A stretch of DNA of 64,000 nucleotides from Agaricus subrufescens (Eukaryota; Basidiomycota; Agaricomycetes; Agaricales; Agaricaceae). The stretch lies in NCBI GenBank assembly GCA_029945375.1, contig CM057064.1, positions 2,954,531-3,018,530 on the forward strand, in the 5' to 3' direction. Position 1 is the stretch's first letter, and every line of letters begins with the position of its first letter. Of the stretch, positions 24,130 to 36,223 are shown piece after piece. Under the pieces are notes generated by a model. It did no database searches, was not told the DNA's origin, and saw only the letters and a program-made list of their open reading frames with translations. The position numbers and the translations under genes were made by a program.

Positions 24130-25689
24130 ATGGCATCGTCGATTGCCACACAGTCGAGCGCTCCTCAGCCTCGCACTACTGCCCACGGGCATCTCGCCGA
24201 ACGTCCCCAATCGCCGGACGCTCTCTCTTCGCCGCAGGAAATGGCCTCTGAACCCGCGCTAACGTCGTCCCCCTCTTCCAGACCTACAGGGCTACCACTA
24301 ACGGTGTCCTCGTCTCCCCAAAGCGCCTACCCCCCGCTCAACGCAGCTATTTTCTCTCCGGTTCACTTGTCTTATTACCAACACTTGCGTCAGCATGCAG
24401 GCTCAGTTTTAAGCTCGTCTCCGTCTCGCTCGACCTCATCTGAACCTCTGGTTCCCAAACAACCTTCCTCCAACAATGGCCTAACCAATACTCTGACCCG
24501 TCCGCGGACGTCCAACCAAGTCTTCTCATCCACTTCGGATTTAGCAGCACATCATGGCATTCCCACAACATTCCCACCACTACCTAAATTGTCCAAAACC
24601 CAATCTCATCCCACTCAATCTGTGACACAGCCTGAAGTCTCCGAGTATCTCGCTCTTAAAGACAACTATCTTAACATGCTTTCCCAAAAGTCTGATTCGA
24701 CTCCTGCTCCTTCATCTGCCGAGATGCACAGCACAACGGTATCCCCTGCAGACCTCCAGCAGCCCATCGCTGCAGAATTCGACATTGAGGGCATCCTAAG
24801 GGACCTAGGTGACTCGTCATCGTCTCCTTCCGCCCCATCGATCGCTTATCTCCATACCTCAGCCCAGGGTGTTGTCGCTGACCCAAACATGTCTCCCTTT
24901 GAGCCCAACGACTTCCTCACGTCACCCTGGACACCCTCGTTGGATAATTTCGGCGAATCACCTGGAGAAACCCCTCTCAATGATTTCCTCTCTACACCTC
25001 TCATCGCTCATAACGATGTCATGTTCTCGGGGCCGCACGAGATGCCCTTATTTGACTCGGGTATGATCGAAGACGAGTCATCCAAGGCTCCGGTGTTGGA
25101 TACTTCTAGCCTCTTTACTATGCCTCCGACATCGCCGACTCTGAACACCCCCGCCCTCAATCCCGCCAATCTACTCTCCCCTGCCCTTGCGATGGACAAC
25201 GCATTCTCTTCTCCATCTGCTTTGTCTCAACCTCTTGATCAGGTTTCGTCATCCGCTTCTGAAACTGGTCGCCGACGTGTCTCAGCTACAGGTACTCGCA
25301 AGAATATCTCGACTGATTCACTGGTTCCCATCGACGCCCCTACTCAAACTCGTCGGTATCTTACTCCTTCGGCAACCTCTAGAAAGGAGATGCCCGCTGT
25401 CTTTGCTCGCAAGCGAGCTCGTCAGCAAATGCTTGAAGGCGAGGATGACGAGCTTGAACTCGAGTCTCTCAAGCCCAACGCTACAGAGCTTGAACAAATC
25501 GAGTGGAAGCGTCGGCAGAATACCTTGGCTGCGAGGAAGAGTCGAAAGAGGAAGTTGTTGCATCAGCAGGGTCTAGAAAACCAAGTCGCGGAGCTCACGA
25601 ATGATAGAGAGAAGTGGAAACAACGTGCTCTGACGTTGCAAGGGATCCTTCAAGCTAACGGCATTCCTTTTGCTGAATTCCAAGACTGA
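24130..25689 (+). CDS. bZIP transcription factor, GCN4/cpc-1 (cross-pathway control) type
   Basis: Single exon, 519 aa. The C-terminus carries a basic region, WKRRQNTLAARKSRKRKLLH (N..AA..SR..R signature), followed by a leucine zipper in the last ~40 residues (LENQVAELTNDREKWKQR, LTLQGILQANGIPF). The body is Ser/Pro/Thr-rich with acidic-hydrophobic patches typical of GCN4-class activation domains, such as NDFLTSPWTPSLDNFGES and ETPLNDFLSTPLI near residues 260-300. GCN4-class factors activate amino-acid biosynthesis genes under starvation by binding TGA(C/G)TCA. The upstream region contains two perfect sites and several half-sites. The proximal leader contains no uORF, but a longer leader would include one (for example the plus-strand frame ending at 24107), so translational control is possible. 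An in-frame upstream TTG at 24124 was ignored as a start. Confidence 0.88.
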   Translation: MASSIATQSSAPQPRTTAHGHLAERPQSPDALSSPQEMASEPALTSSPSSRPTGLPLTVSSSPQSAYPPLNAAIFSPVHLSYYQHLRQHAGSVLSSSPSRSTSSEPLVPKQPSSNNGLTNTLTRPRTSNQVFSSTSDLAAHHGIPTTFPPLPKLSKTQSHPTQSVTQPEVSEYLALKDNYLNMLSQKSDSTPAPSSAEMHSTTVSPADLQQPIAAEFDIEGILRDLGDSSSSPSAPSIAYLHTSAQGVVADPNMSPFEPNDFLTSPWTPSLDNFGESPGETPLNDFLSTPLIAHNDVMFSGPHEMPLFDSGMIEDESSKAPVLDTSSLFTMPPTSPTLNTPALNPANLLSPALAMDNAFSSPSALSQPLDQVSSSASETGRRRVSATGTRKNISTDSLVPIDAPTQTRRYLTPSATSRKEMPAVFARKRARQQMLEGEDDELELESLKPNATELEQIEWKRRQNTLAARKSRKRKLLHQQGLENQVAELTNDREKWKQRALTLQGILQANGIPFAEFQD

Positions 25690-26345
25690 AAATACTAGTC
25701 TCGCTTATCTTCGTGTTCTCTTCATGTTCTCCTTTTTATGATATCCCTTATTGCTTGTATCGTCGTCAGGATTTAACTGGCATCTATCCAAAGTTTTCTT
25801 CAGATCGCTCGTTTCTGTATCACGGTGCTTTCCCTTGTATATTACCTAAATACACTACACTCCTCACATCATTTAGCACCTCTCTTTCGTTATATGTTTG
25901 GCCTATCCTGATTTACCATGCCATGTGTTGGTGGTGCATTGTCGTGAACGTAGCTTAGTGTTGAGTCGAATTGATCCTCGTTTTCTGTCTGCTATATGAG
26001 GTTACAAATGAGTCGAAGTGAATTTATAAGAATGTCCAATATGGCCTCGTGTGGTAAAGGACGAATAGGACTCGAACACTAACGATAGCGTAGGGTGCAG
26101 AGGAGGAAGTCCAACAAGTTATGGTGCTGTTCTCAATGAGACGAATGAGTGTCTTTCCAACGTTACAGTATGTATATATCCTACGCCTACTTGTGAAATA
26201 GTACTTGCTTAACAACGTTTGTGTCTCCATACAAAAGAGCTCTAGCAGGCAAACCCCCCTGCGACTCAAGCAACGAGAGTAGACATCCCAGAGCCCTTCA
26301 GAAGATGTTGAAATATCTCTATCTACAGTGTTACCAGCTGGAGAA
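25690..26345. other. Convergent 3' region
   Basis: Pyrimidine-rich DNA directly after the bZIP stop, then the 3' flank of the first ABC transporter gene, which ends from the opposite strand. No gene was recognised. Confidence 0.4.
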
Positions 26346-29004
26346 CTAATCTATTATGCTATCTTGCCCTGTCGCGCCAGTGGGAGTCGTCGCATCATCC
26401 TGAAAAGCCTTCGATTGAATATCGTATAATTTCCGGTATTCTCCTCCTTTCTTCATCAAATCTAAATGTGTCCCCGACTCCACGATTGCCCCTTCTTTCA
26501 TGCAACTAGTAAATCGACTTCAGAACATTAAGATAGGCTGATGTCATAGATTAGGACGTACACGATAAGGTCTGCTTGCTTGGTCAATTTTCCAAATTTA
26601 TGAGTGACGAAAACGATCGTCTTTCCCTCCCTTTCCTTCAACAGATTATCGAGAAGAAATTCTTCGCCTTCGGCATCCAAAGCAGAACTTGGTTCGTCGA
26701 CGGCCAAGAACCTGATTTGCCCAGAATTGAACTTCATAAACGTTCGTGCTCTGGGTAAGGTCACGGAGCCACCAGGATTAGCGGGGGGAACCAAAGATGA
26801 GGGATATTAAACTTACGCTACAATCCGTTGTCTCTCTCCGCCGCTCACTTCAACAGGCCTTCTCAAGTCTTCCAGAACCTTCTTCAGTGGATGGTCGTTA
26901 TCCTGTCGTCTGACATTGTAGTGATGGTATTCCACTAATGGATCTAGGATTGTATTGGCACCATCCTTCATGCGTTTTAAAACCTCTTTGGCTCCCGCCT
27001 TCTCAGCCGCAGCCTCAATAGCTTTCTCATCAGAAATAAGTGACGGAAATCCCAAACCTATGTTCTCTCCTAAAGAAAATCCTGGGTATATCAAGTTGTC
27101 TTGACTGAATACAGCAGTCGATTGTCGTAGAGGATCTTCAGGATATGAAGATCCAGGTTGATTGTCAATAAAAATCTGCCCTCCTGAGGTACCTTTGGTT
27201 TCGGAATCAATATTGCAATTTGAGGGCGTGTATAATCGAAGAAGAAGCTTGACGAGTGTAGATTTTCCACTTCCGTTCGAGCCGACGATGACTACGAATT
27301 GACCCGGTTCAATGGTTAGGTTTATGTTCTTTAACGCTTCTCTGGTAGTTTGGCTGCCTGGATAGGTGAATGATACATTCCTATGACATTCGCATCAAAG
27401 TTGAATATAGCGGTGGCAGGGCTACCAATCATGTACTCACCTGAGTTCGAATCGCATACCTAGTCCTGCCCTGCTTTTTCTATCTTCGGTACATGATGAG
27501 TCATTCAACTCGGTGTTGAGTTGCATTTCAAAATCATATATTTCATGGATCGATTGTATTTGTTGCTTGACGCGCTCAATATTCTTAAAGAACGCACTGA
27601 CATGTTGAACGAGCACCAAAGAGGATTCTTGAAGAATAGTGATGGACGCAAAGGAGATTGATTTGGGACTCCAGAGTGCGAGTATAGCACAATACACCTG
27701 GCATGCGTGGGTAATTGTCAGTACATGCCATTATTCACGGACAGAAAGTCCAAAGGCGCAGTCTCACCGTCGGCAGATCTCCGAACAATGCTAATAATGT
27801 CGGTACGTAGGGCGTCTTGTCTGCTAAAAATACACTCCACAGGGGTTTAACTATCACGTCACCCAGCAGGTTAATGGCGTTTTGATATTCTAACAAAGAT
27901 ATAAATAAACCAAAGAAACACGGCTTTTATCGATTTTACCTGAAATGATGAAATCCTGCAGGTTGTTACTGATAACATCTTGCCGAATGTGCGGCGCGGT
28001 CAGGAGTACTAGGGCTTCCATTCGTTGATGGTTCTCGTTATTGTTTCTAATAACACAAACTGGCCATGTATCTCTGTCAGATGTCCATCTGGCGGAGACT
28101 GACTGAAAGGGTTGCTTACCTCTATCCCGGAGACCGTTCCCTCCAACAAGTGTTGACAGAAGGGGGCGAAGTAAACATATCAATGCAAATAACGGGCCTC
28201 CGCTGTCATGCCGTGCAAGATGGATCACTAGTGTGGATTGACTAATGACGGTCAGCACCAAGCCGTAGAAGCTAAGCAGTCCGACAAATGAATGCCAAGC
28301 CTGATCAGCTGTTACGTTAGTGCGCTCGATCGGATCTGGGTTTTATTTTCATGTTTAGTTCATTATTCACGACTTTTAACACTTCATGAGATTTTTCACG
28401 CACTATTTAGTTGACTCAAGTCGTGCCTCAACTGTGTTTTCATTATGCGCATTTGAAAGTGGGAAGTGACCTGATACTGAAGGCGATCCAGGATATCCCC
28501 ACTACGACACGTAAAAATCTCTGAGACTGAAATACGAGTTCATATTGAGCTCACCTATACCAAGATAACATCGTGCCTAGCGCCGTGACAGTCAACCGCA
28601 GCACTAGGAGGTAGCACATAGCAGAGTAATCCGGTACGCCCACTCTTAAGCATTGCTCAATCTAGTCCGTGTTAGCCATCATTAACATTCCCAAAGCACC
28701 TCCACAGAGTATATACCTTTCTCAAGACCTGGCTGGAAATGTGAATTTTGATAGCTTCTTGGCATCCCGCCCATAGTTGACATATGAGAAAGAGAACAAC
28801 TAGCGTGGGTGATAAAGCATAGATGTCCCGAAGCAATCTGTACAGCGAAGGTAATGATTTCGGAGTTTCATAGATGAACCTTTGGTATCTCTCGCGATGA
28901 CCTTCGGGTGTGCTCAGGATTTGCCACACTCCAGACTGTTCTTGAATAATCTTCAATTTTGATGGTGTAGCGGAGGTTGATGAAGCTGGGCCGAAGCAGA
29001 CCAT
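26346..29004 (-). CDS. ABC transporter (half-size, TMD-NBD), tandem copy 1
   Basis: Multi-exon gene; ATG at 29002-29004 (MVCFGPASSTS), stop at 26346-26348. The N-terminal membrane part includes SLPSLYRLLRDIYALSPTLV, VLRLTVTALGTMLSWYR, AWHSFVGLLSFYGLVLTVIS and VYCAILALWSPKSISFASI. The nucleotide-binding domain has Walker A GSNGSGKST, Q-loop region AVFSQDNLIYPGFSLGENIG, signature VSGGERQRIVA, Walker B RFLAVDEPSSALD and H-loop VFVTHKFGKLTKQAD. It ends with AFQDDATTPTGATGQD. One TMD plus one NBD implies a half-transporter that dimerises. The fold resembles ABCB-type exporters, but the membrane domain is divergent and the substrate unknown. An almost collinear paralogue lies 1.2 kb upstream on the same strand. 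No frame-breaking lesion was seen, though all introns were placed by eye. Confidence 0.85.
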
Positions 29005-30239
29005 GATCAAGCAAATAAGAGATGTTATCTTGCTGTGGCAATGAGAATGGTTTTTAAATCTTCTAACAGGCGCTCGCGCTCAGTGGACAGAGAAAAATAT
29101 TCCCAAACTGCGTGACATCTATCGTCTAGATAATGCCGAGCGCTTATCAGTATGAATGTTGAGTGCAAAAGTGGGAAGTGATCGTCCATAGAAATACCTT
29201 TGACAGATGACTCCAACTTATCAATCGGACCATGAGGAATAGCTACTGGTTATTATGTATTATTCACTATCCGTCAAGTTCACTCCCGCATAGCTTTAAT
29301 GAATTATACAACTCATGACGTTTTCTTCCTACATTGCATGCTAGTGTATTCGCGCGATTGGTAAGGAAGAATCTGCGACAAATCTTTATATTGGGGAAAT
29401 AGTACGTATATAATCTTTTTGAAGGTCACTAGCTAAGTTTATGCTTTCGAGATGTCGGCTTTCAGTTCAATTCGCAGCTGGTATTATAGCTTATGTGAAC
29501 GTACCGTCGTAAGTACACTGGATGCTCACCGTTGTCCTCGGAGGAAAAAATTTTTTTCTTGGGGTGATCCATGCAATTGTTAGATTATCCATTCTTGGGC
29601 GAAAGGTTCACCGGCACCGACGAGAAAATATATTTGTGGTTGAATTTTGATATCGCATGGGTCAAGAGTGACTCACATGGGACTTCTATCACTCCAATTC
29701 AGTTCTTTAACAGCAACCCGGAAGGCGGCAGGTTCCGCAGTCAAGATTCATATCGTTCATATCGGCGCCTACTCACGCCATCAGATGGTCTCAAGATCCG
29801 GAAATTTTTTCATCCAGTATGAAGAAGAAGAGTTGTATCAGTGCAGTACTGCGAGGGTTGATGCTCTATGTATAGTGGAATTTGTCACTTGGCGAACTCA
29901 CGGCTTGGAATGTCACACAACCTGACCGAGCTGTATGTATGCAAACGAAACAATTCTCCAATGAATGGGCACACGGAGAATATGTATATACAGACTCTGA
30001 GACGTTACTGAGGAGGTGCCTTTAGCTGAGACCAGTTCCGCCTTGAGGTCACAAATCCCCACATTAAATTCCGCCATGTTTAGTGTTTAATATGTTTGAG
30101 ACGTATTTGATATATATTTGCAATTCGGGTCTGAGCTATAGTCATTCATCATGGAGTTAGAGAGAAACCTCTGTATTGCCTCCTATAACTACTATAAATT
30201 CGACCGAAGAGATATGCTAATCGCTTAAATTGTGTCTAA
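29005..30239. other. Spacer between the ABC pair
   Basis: Contains a 63-codon minus-strand frame at 29025-29216, ending 20 bp before the ABC copy 1 ATG. It could act as an upstream ORF if the leader is long, but its product has no motif. The remainder is AT-rich with no gene recognised. Confidence 0.35.
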
Positions 30240-32860
30240 CTAGGCCGCAGGTAGCACGTCATCTTGAAAAGCACTAGCTTGGATATCGTATAGTTTCTTG
30301 TATTCCCCGTCATTTTTCATTAGTTCCGCGTGTTTTCCGGACTCTGCTATCACCCCTTCTTTCATACACCTAAACACCGCCTTTAGAACCTAACAAAGGG
30401 CGCGAGCGTATACTATGACTTACACAATCAGATCGGCCTGTTTGGTTAATTTTCCAAATTTATGTGTGACAAAAACAATTGTCTTTCCTTCCCTTTCCTT
30501 TAAGAGATTATCTAACAGTACTTCTTCGCCTTCGGCGTCCAGAGCAGAACTTGGTTCATCAACTGCTACGAACCTAACGTTCCCAGAATTGAATTTCATG
30601 AACGTCCTTGCTCTGTAAAACGAACCATTACATTGCGACGAAACTGAAACAAGAAATGGTCTTACGCAACGATTCGTTGTTTCTCGCCACCGCTTACTTC
30701 GACGGGCCTTCTCAAGTCCTCCAAAACCTTCTTCAAAGGGTGCTCTTCACTTTGTTGTCTTACGTTAAAATCATAATAATCTGCCAACGGGTCCAAAATA
30801 GTATTTGCACCATCTTTCATACGTTCCAGAATTTCCTTTGCCCCCGCCTTATCCGCTGCGACAGCGAGTGCCGTCTCATCGAACATTAACCTTGAAAAGC
30901 CCAACCCGATGTTTTCCCCTAAAGAAAACCCAGGGTATAATAGATTGCCCTGACTCAGGACAGCCATAGATTGTCGGAGAGAAATTTCAGGATATGACGT
31001 CGCTGGTTCATTGTCGATTAGGATTCCCTCTGGGATATTTTGCGCAGCAGCTTCCTCGCTACTTTTTAAGGGACTGTATAAACGGAGAAGGAGTTTGACC
31101 AGCGTTGATTTTCCACTTCCATTGGATCCAACGATAACTACGAACTGGCCAGCTTTGATGGTCAAATCTATGTTCTTTAGAGCGTCTTTTGTGGTCTGAC
31201 TGCCGGGATAGGCAAACGACACGTTCCTGCGGTGTTTAATGGTAAGTGAGGAGAGAGAAACGAACGTTGATGTGGTTGGTCGTACCTTAGTTCAAACTGC
31301 ATCCCTTGCCCCGTTCTAGCTCTTCCGCATTTGATGTTCGTGGAATCTTCCTCCTCAGGTACTCGACCACTACGGTGTGACTCATATCGATAGATTTCAT
31401 GAATAGACTGCAAGTCCTCTTTGAACCGTTTGATGCCACTCAGGAGGTAACTGGTGTAGTGAACAAGTAATGACGATGACTCTTGAAGAATTGCGATGGT
31501 CGCGAAAGACGTGGATTGAGGTCTTAGAAGTGCGAGTAAACCGCAATACACCTAAGGAAGAAATGTCAGCCAACCATCAAAGAAGATGATATTTTATAAA
31601 ATCACAATAGGTAGCTCCCCTAATAGGCCTAACAGCGTCGGAAGGTAAGGCGTCTTACTCCTTGACAGCATACTCCAAACAGACGTCGCTGGGACGTTAC
31701 CCAGCTGTCTGTTGGCTTCTTGATACTCTATCCAAAGGTGCGTAAGAAGAATCAACGCAGATACTGCAAACTTAACTTACCGGAAATAATGAATTCCTGC
31801 AAGTTGTTGCTGATGACATCTTCTCTGTATTGTGGTTCAGTGAGTTTTACCAAGGCATCCATCCGTTGGTAATGCTTATTATTGTTCCGGACAATGCACA
31901 CTGTCAGTGAAGCATCAGACGATACGGCATTCGATTTTTCAGTGTGAGTGGCCTAAAATCGACTTACCTTTATCCCAAATAGCACCTTCCCCAATTGAGA
32001 TGGATACCAATGGTTGAAGCAGGCACACCAAGGCAAACAGAGGGCCTCCGCCATCACCATGACAGAGGTGGAATAGTAGAGTGAATTGACTGACAACAGA
32101 TAAAACCAGTCCAAAAAACCTAAGCAATCCTTCAAATGAGTGCCAAGCTTGATCTGCCGTTACTTTGGGTTTCTCCGTAGGGTCTACCAGACCATTATTA
32201 TTATGATCCACGCTACATCAAAATCCAAAGTGTGCCTACCACTGGACTGCGTTAGGTCATGCCCCAATTGAGCTGGATTCTTCATTGGCAATGCAAGCAA
32301 CAGTTTACTCGAGTAACCACTGACCTTTCATTAAGCGCATTTGAAAATGACAGGTGGTCCGACGTCGAAGTCGTTCCAGAATGTTTTCACTGAGCCGCAT
32401 GTGTAATGATGATAGGGATTGATCAAACAGCCGGATTGACCCACCTATACCACGATAAAACTTGCTCTACTGCTGTTGCTGATAACCGCCACAACAGAAG
32501 GTAACAAATAACTGCCTTATTCGGTGCACCATCCCTCAAGCCTTGTTCGATCTGTGCTTGTCAGTCATACCGGGAACTTTGCAAAGACATAAGAATACAT
32601 ACGGCTCTCAGTACTTGGCTCGAAATATGCATCTTGACAGCTTCTTGGCAACCGGTCCATAATTGAAAACAAGAGAAGAGAATGAATAGTGTTGGTGATA
32701 GAAAGTAGATGTCCCGGAGCAATCTATAGAGTGACGGGAACGAATTCGGGGCATCGAAAAAAAGCCTTTGGTATTTTTGGCGAAAACCTTCAGGTGCAGT
32801 GAGCATTTCCCAGACTCCATATTGCTCAGAAATCATGGTCTTCTCCGCGGAGTGATCCAT
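30240..32860 (-). CDS. ABC transporter (half-size, TMD-NBD), tandem copy 2
   Basis: The chosen ATG at 32858-32860 (MDHSAEKTMISEQYGVWEML) matches the N-terminus of copy 1; a longer open frame upstream is not supported by the paralogue. The membrane part contains SFPSLYRLLRDIYFLSPTLF, AWHSFEGLLRFFGLVLSVVS and VYCGLLALLRPQSTSFATI. The NBD has GSNGSGKST, AVLSQGNLLYPGFSLGENIG, signature VSGGEKQRIVA, Walker B RFVAVDEPSSALD and VFVTHKFGKLTKQAD, ending AFQDDVLPAA. Intron positions match copy 1 throughout. Differences concentrate in the linker before the NBD and in the loop after Walker A, where copy 2 has SSEEAAAQNIPEG. Probably recent tandem duplicates, possibly forming homo- or heterodimers. Substrate unknown. 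Confidence 0.85.
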
Positions 32861-34021
32861 AACACAAGTTTCTTGTGTTATCCTTAACCTTAGCGGGGAA
32901 TATGACAGCGTTCTACAATGTACGCCGTTACATAGTCCTTTTATGTATGTCAATAGACGCGCTCTGAGGCTGGGCGAGCAAGATTGCCGTCGGCTTTGCG
33001 CGATAGTGGATTGGTCCTTACCTCCGACAGGTGCGGACCGTACTATTCCCGTAACTATGACTCTGTGTGGCTATGCACTGATTGCACTGACCTAAATGCT
33101 AATGTGTATTCCGTATTAGTAGCACTATGTTAATCGTCCTACACAAGATTGTCGGAAGTAAGTATCAGTTACTCCGTGGCAATGGAAACAGTAATGCTAT
33201 CTGAAGTTGAGATAGGTCAAGACTAGATAACCCCTCACTCCGAGTGGGCTGAATTGGCTCGGGACCGAAAAGCTCATAAAAAAAAATTGGTTCGTTAATG
33301 GGGTAACACTGCCGTGCAACATTTACACTTAAGGAACAACTTCGAGTCACTGGGGAATTCGATCTATATTATTTATACGTGGAGCTATACCAATCCTCGG
33401 AGATTCCCACCGGTGCTTCCTAGTTGCCGCGCTACTTGGGCTTGCCATTAAAAGGTGATAAGTGTCGGTAGTATAGAATGGCCGATTTAGAGCGCGCTAA
33501 GGCAAGAGGGCTGTTCTGTCCTTATGAGGAATCATGACATCATGACTCATGCATCATGATGCATTCAGTACTAGTTCACGGTTGACACGTCGCCAACCCG
33601 ATCTCGCCTCCTGTAGACCTCAAGCTTCAAGCCTCACCCCCTGCACCCTGACGCAGAACATACGAACATACTAACTCTATTGTTATTTTTCCAATGACCA
33701 TCCCATCCAGGACAAGACTCTGGAGCGTTGATGAGAGATTATGGATTGTCTTTGACTGGTATACAACCACATTATATTGATAACTTCTAAATATGATACA
33801 GGTAGCCTTATATGTTAGCCAAGTGGGGAAATTAAATTGAAGAATAATTATCAACCAGGAAGATACTCGGAAAAATCATTTTACTATGTCCTGATATACA
33901 CAACGGATATAGAGCAGAGGCCACCATACACCGCATCGAAATGTTGTTGAAGATACTGTATCTAGGAGTATGGTCTCACGAGGGTATTAGGGTTGGAACA
34001 ATCAGAATCAAGTACAGCGAA
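32861..34021. other. Intergenic; short palindrome
   Basis: Promoter side of ABC copy 2 and 3' flank of the next MFS gene. A perfect 16-bp palindrome, ATGCATCATGATGCAT, lies at 33549-33564 in a run of CATGA words. No gene was recognised. Confidence 0.4.
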
Positions 34022-36223
34022 TCATATCCATTGTGAACTCTTCCGCTTTGAAACGAGCATCCGGATACTAATACACAATATTGTTGAAAATATCAATAGA
34101 GTCTGTATAAGTGTGTTACGTTACTTGTCAAGTATCTGCAGTATTGTATCACTCACCCCAGCGAAAGCGACTGGCCTCACCCATTGAAACTCATTTGACA
34201 GCAGAGCACCCTGTACGGGTGCTGAGGCGAGACATCCGATACTCATAAATGCGTTTGCAATCCCAACGCGGGCTCTAGTAGAGAGGGTTCGTTTACAAAA
34301 GTGCAATTGACCAAGGGTAAAGTGTTACTGACCCAACTTCACTCTGTGTTCGAGCGAGTGACACAAGTCCCGCTATACCAATCGCTAGCCCTGTAAGAAT
34401 CCAAGTAATTATGATGCGTAGCCGAGGACTCCTGGATGTTTAACTTACAGGCCCCAGAGAACATTCCATACAAACAAGTCACAACGACAAGACCCGCCGT
34501 GTCACGACTATCCATAATGAATAAAGGTAACAGAAAACCGATAGGTGACTTACATCCCGAGCATAGCCCAAACGGTCACCATAGAGCCAAAAATTGTTGG
34601 GATGGTCATGTTCCAAATCCCGTATCGATCGGCTAACCAACAGCCGACAACACGTCCTATGACCCCAACGCCGTTGAGGATGGCCAGCTAGAGGATATAC
34701 ATACATGTCAGTTCCCTAGACCGATCTCAGCAAAGGACTAGAGCATAATGGACAGCATTACACCATCGCATTGGTGCTGATGATACGAATAGAAAATTCA
34801 CTTACGGAATAGAATGCAATTGTCTTATCGATATCATGGTCAACGGCATACAATTGCAGATAGACGGCTGTGAATGCATCAGAAGCAAATTAGAACGAAA
34901 ACAGGTTCTCACTTGGAAAGTATATGCTAAGAAGTGTAATTAAAGCCCTATTCGTATTCCAATGTCAGCTCAATCTCTGCTCGAGGGAAATCAGGGGCGA
35001 CTAACATGAACAGAAACCACAGATAGGCCCAATCATGAAAGAAAGAGGTTATATCGATGGATCGTTCTGATCTCGGGATCTTCGGCGGCGGTCGTATCAA
35101 CATAATCCCTATTATCAGGGTGCAGAGGGAGATATATCCTGTTAACCTTACGGAATTACCGAACCCGATCTTGGGAATCAATTGACTGGATTTGTTTAAA
35201 GTCAGTTAAGTAGACTGAGACGCGTTCTCGCACAGGACTCCTTACTTGAGCACTGGACGAGAAAAATGAGTAAGAAAATCTTGGTCAGTCAATCTGTATC
35301 ACATGAACATGTATGAGATTTGACGAACATATAGGAAACGCAACAGCGCCTAACGACATCCCAGTCAACGCGGTTCCATAAGCCAGACTCCTCCTTCGCC
35401 TGAAATGCACGCTGACAATGGCAGTCGACGGTGTGAATAAAAGACCTGCACCGAGACCCATGCCGAGGCCCTGGCTAAGAAAAATCTTGGAGACCCGATG
35501 TAAGTCCGTTTGGATATGCCGAGGCATCGGGATTTACCTGATAGTACTGCCCCTCGTGTGCGAGTGATAGCATGAATAGACTACGAGAGTACGTGAGGGG
35601 ACCAGTTATATGGACATTGCTCAACGAAAGCTTACGAAAAAACATATAGTAGCGCACCAGACGCGATTGTGGGTCGAGCATACCCTGCATCAAAAAGCCT
35701 TCCTGAAAGTGGGCCCATTACAAACGGTAGCGCGAGCTGAAGGCTCCCCACCCATCTGTTATTGAATCACTGTCAGTATACGGAGATAGGGGTTTCCATT
35801 CAACATAAGGAAACGCACGCGACTTTGCTCGGACTTTTCCCACGAAGATAAATTCGTGTATAATAATCTTTTAATAGTATCAGTACCCTTAGAGATCTCT
35901 ACTTGCAAACGGCTTCTTTACCTTCGTATACTCCGAAGGAATAGACATATCTAGGGGATTCATGAGATATCCTTGCGAGACTGTGGAACGGCAACAAACC
36001 CGAGTGTGCTGAAGAGAATTAACCACCTGAAAAATACAACAAGTGAGGTTTCCCAAAAACGGTCGTGAGCATAGATGTCAACGTACGAACCCATCACAGT
36101 CATCCATCCTCGTAACCCTCCTTCGGATATGGGCATCGAACTAGTCGACTCGATGGCCTGAGTCTCGCTGTCACTGGGACTCTGAGTTTCCGAATCCTTT
36201 TCCATTTCTCCGAGGCCAGACAT
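34022..36223 (-). CDS. MFS transporter, monocarboxylate-transporter-like (complete paralogue)
   Basis: The ATG at 36221-36223 opens a polar tail MSGLGEMEKDSETQSPSDSE, then GGLRGWMTVMGS and, after an intron, FSTLGFVAVPQSRKDIS. Further exons give RWVGSLQLALPF, FLSQGLGMGLGAGLLFTPST, VHFRRRRSLAYGTALTGMS, LIPKIGFGNSVRLTGYISL, LLSIYFPTVYLQLYAVDHD, FYSLAILNGVGVIGRVVG, CWLADRYGIWNMTIPTIFG and RARVGIANAFMSIGCLASAP. The last exon, joined after PVAFAG, encodes a final helix and basic tail (LVSKRKSSQWI) with stop TGA at 34022-34024. Twelve helices and the A-like RRRRS loop fit the fungal MCT group. The substrate is not predictable. It is the same family and intron layout as the gene at 1-1400, about 33 kb away and on the same strand. 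No lesion was seen. Confidence 0.82.

Noticed and set aside
29025..29216. 63-codon frame just upstream of ABC copy 1
   Set aside because: No motif and no counterpart upstream of ABC copy 2; at most a candidate uORF.
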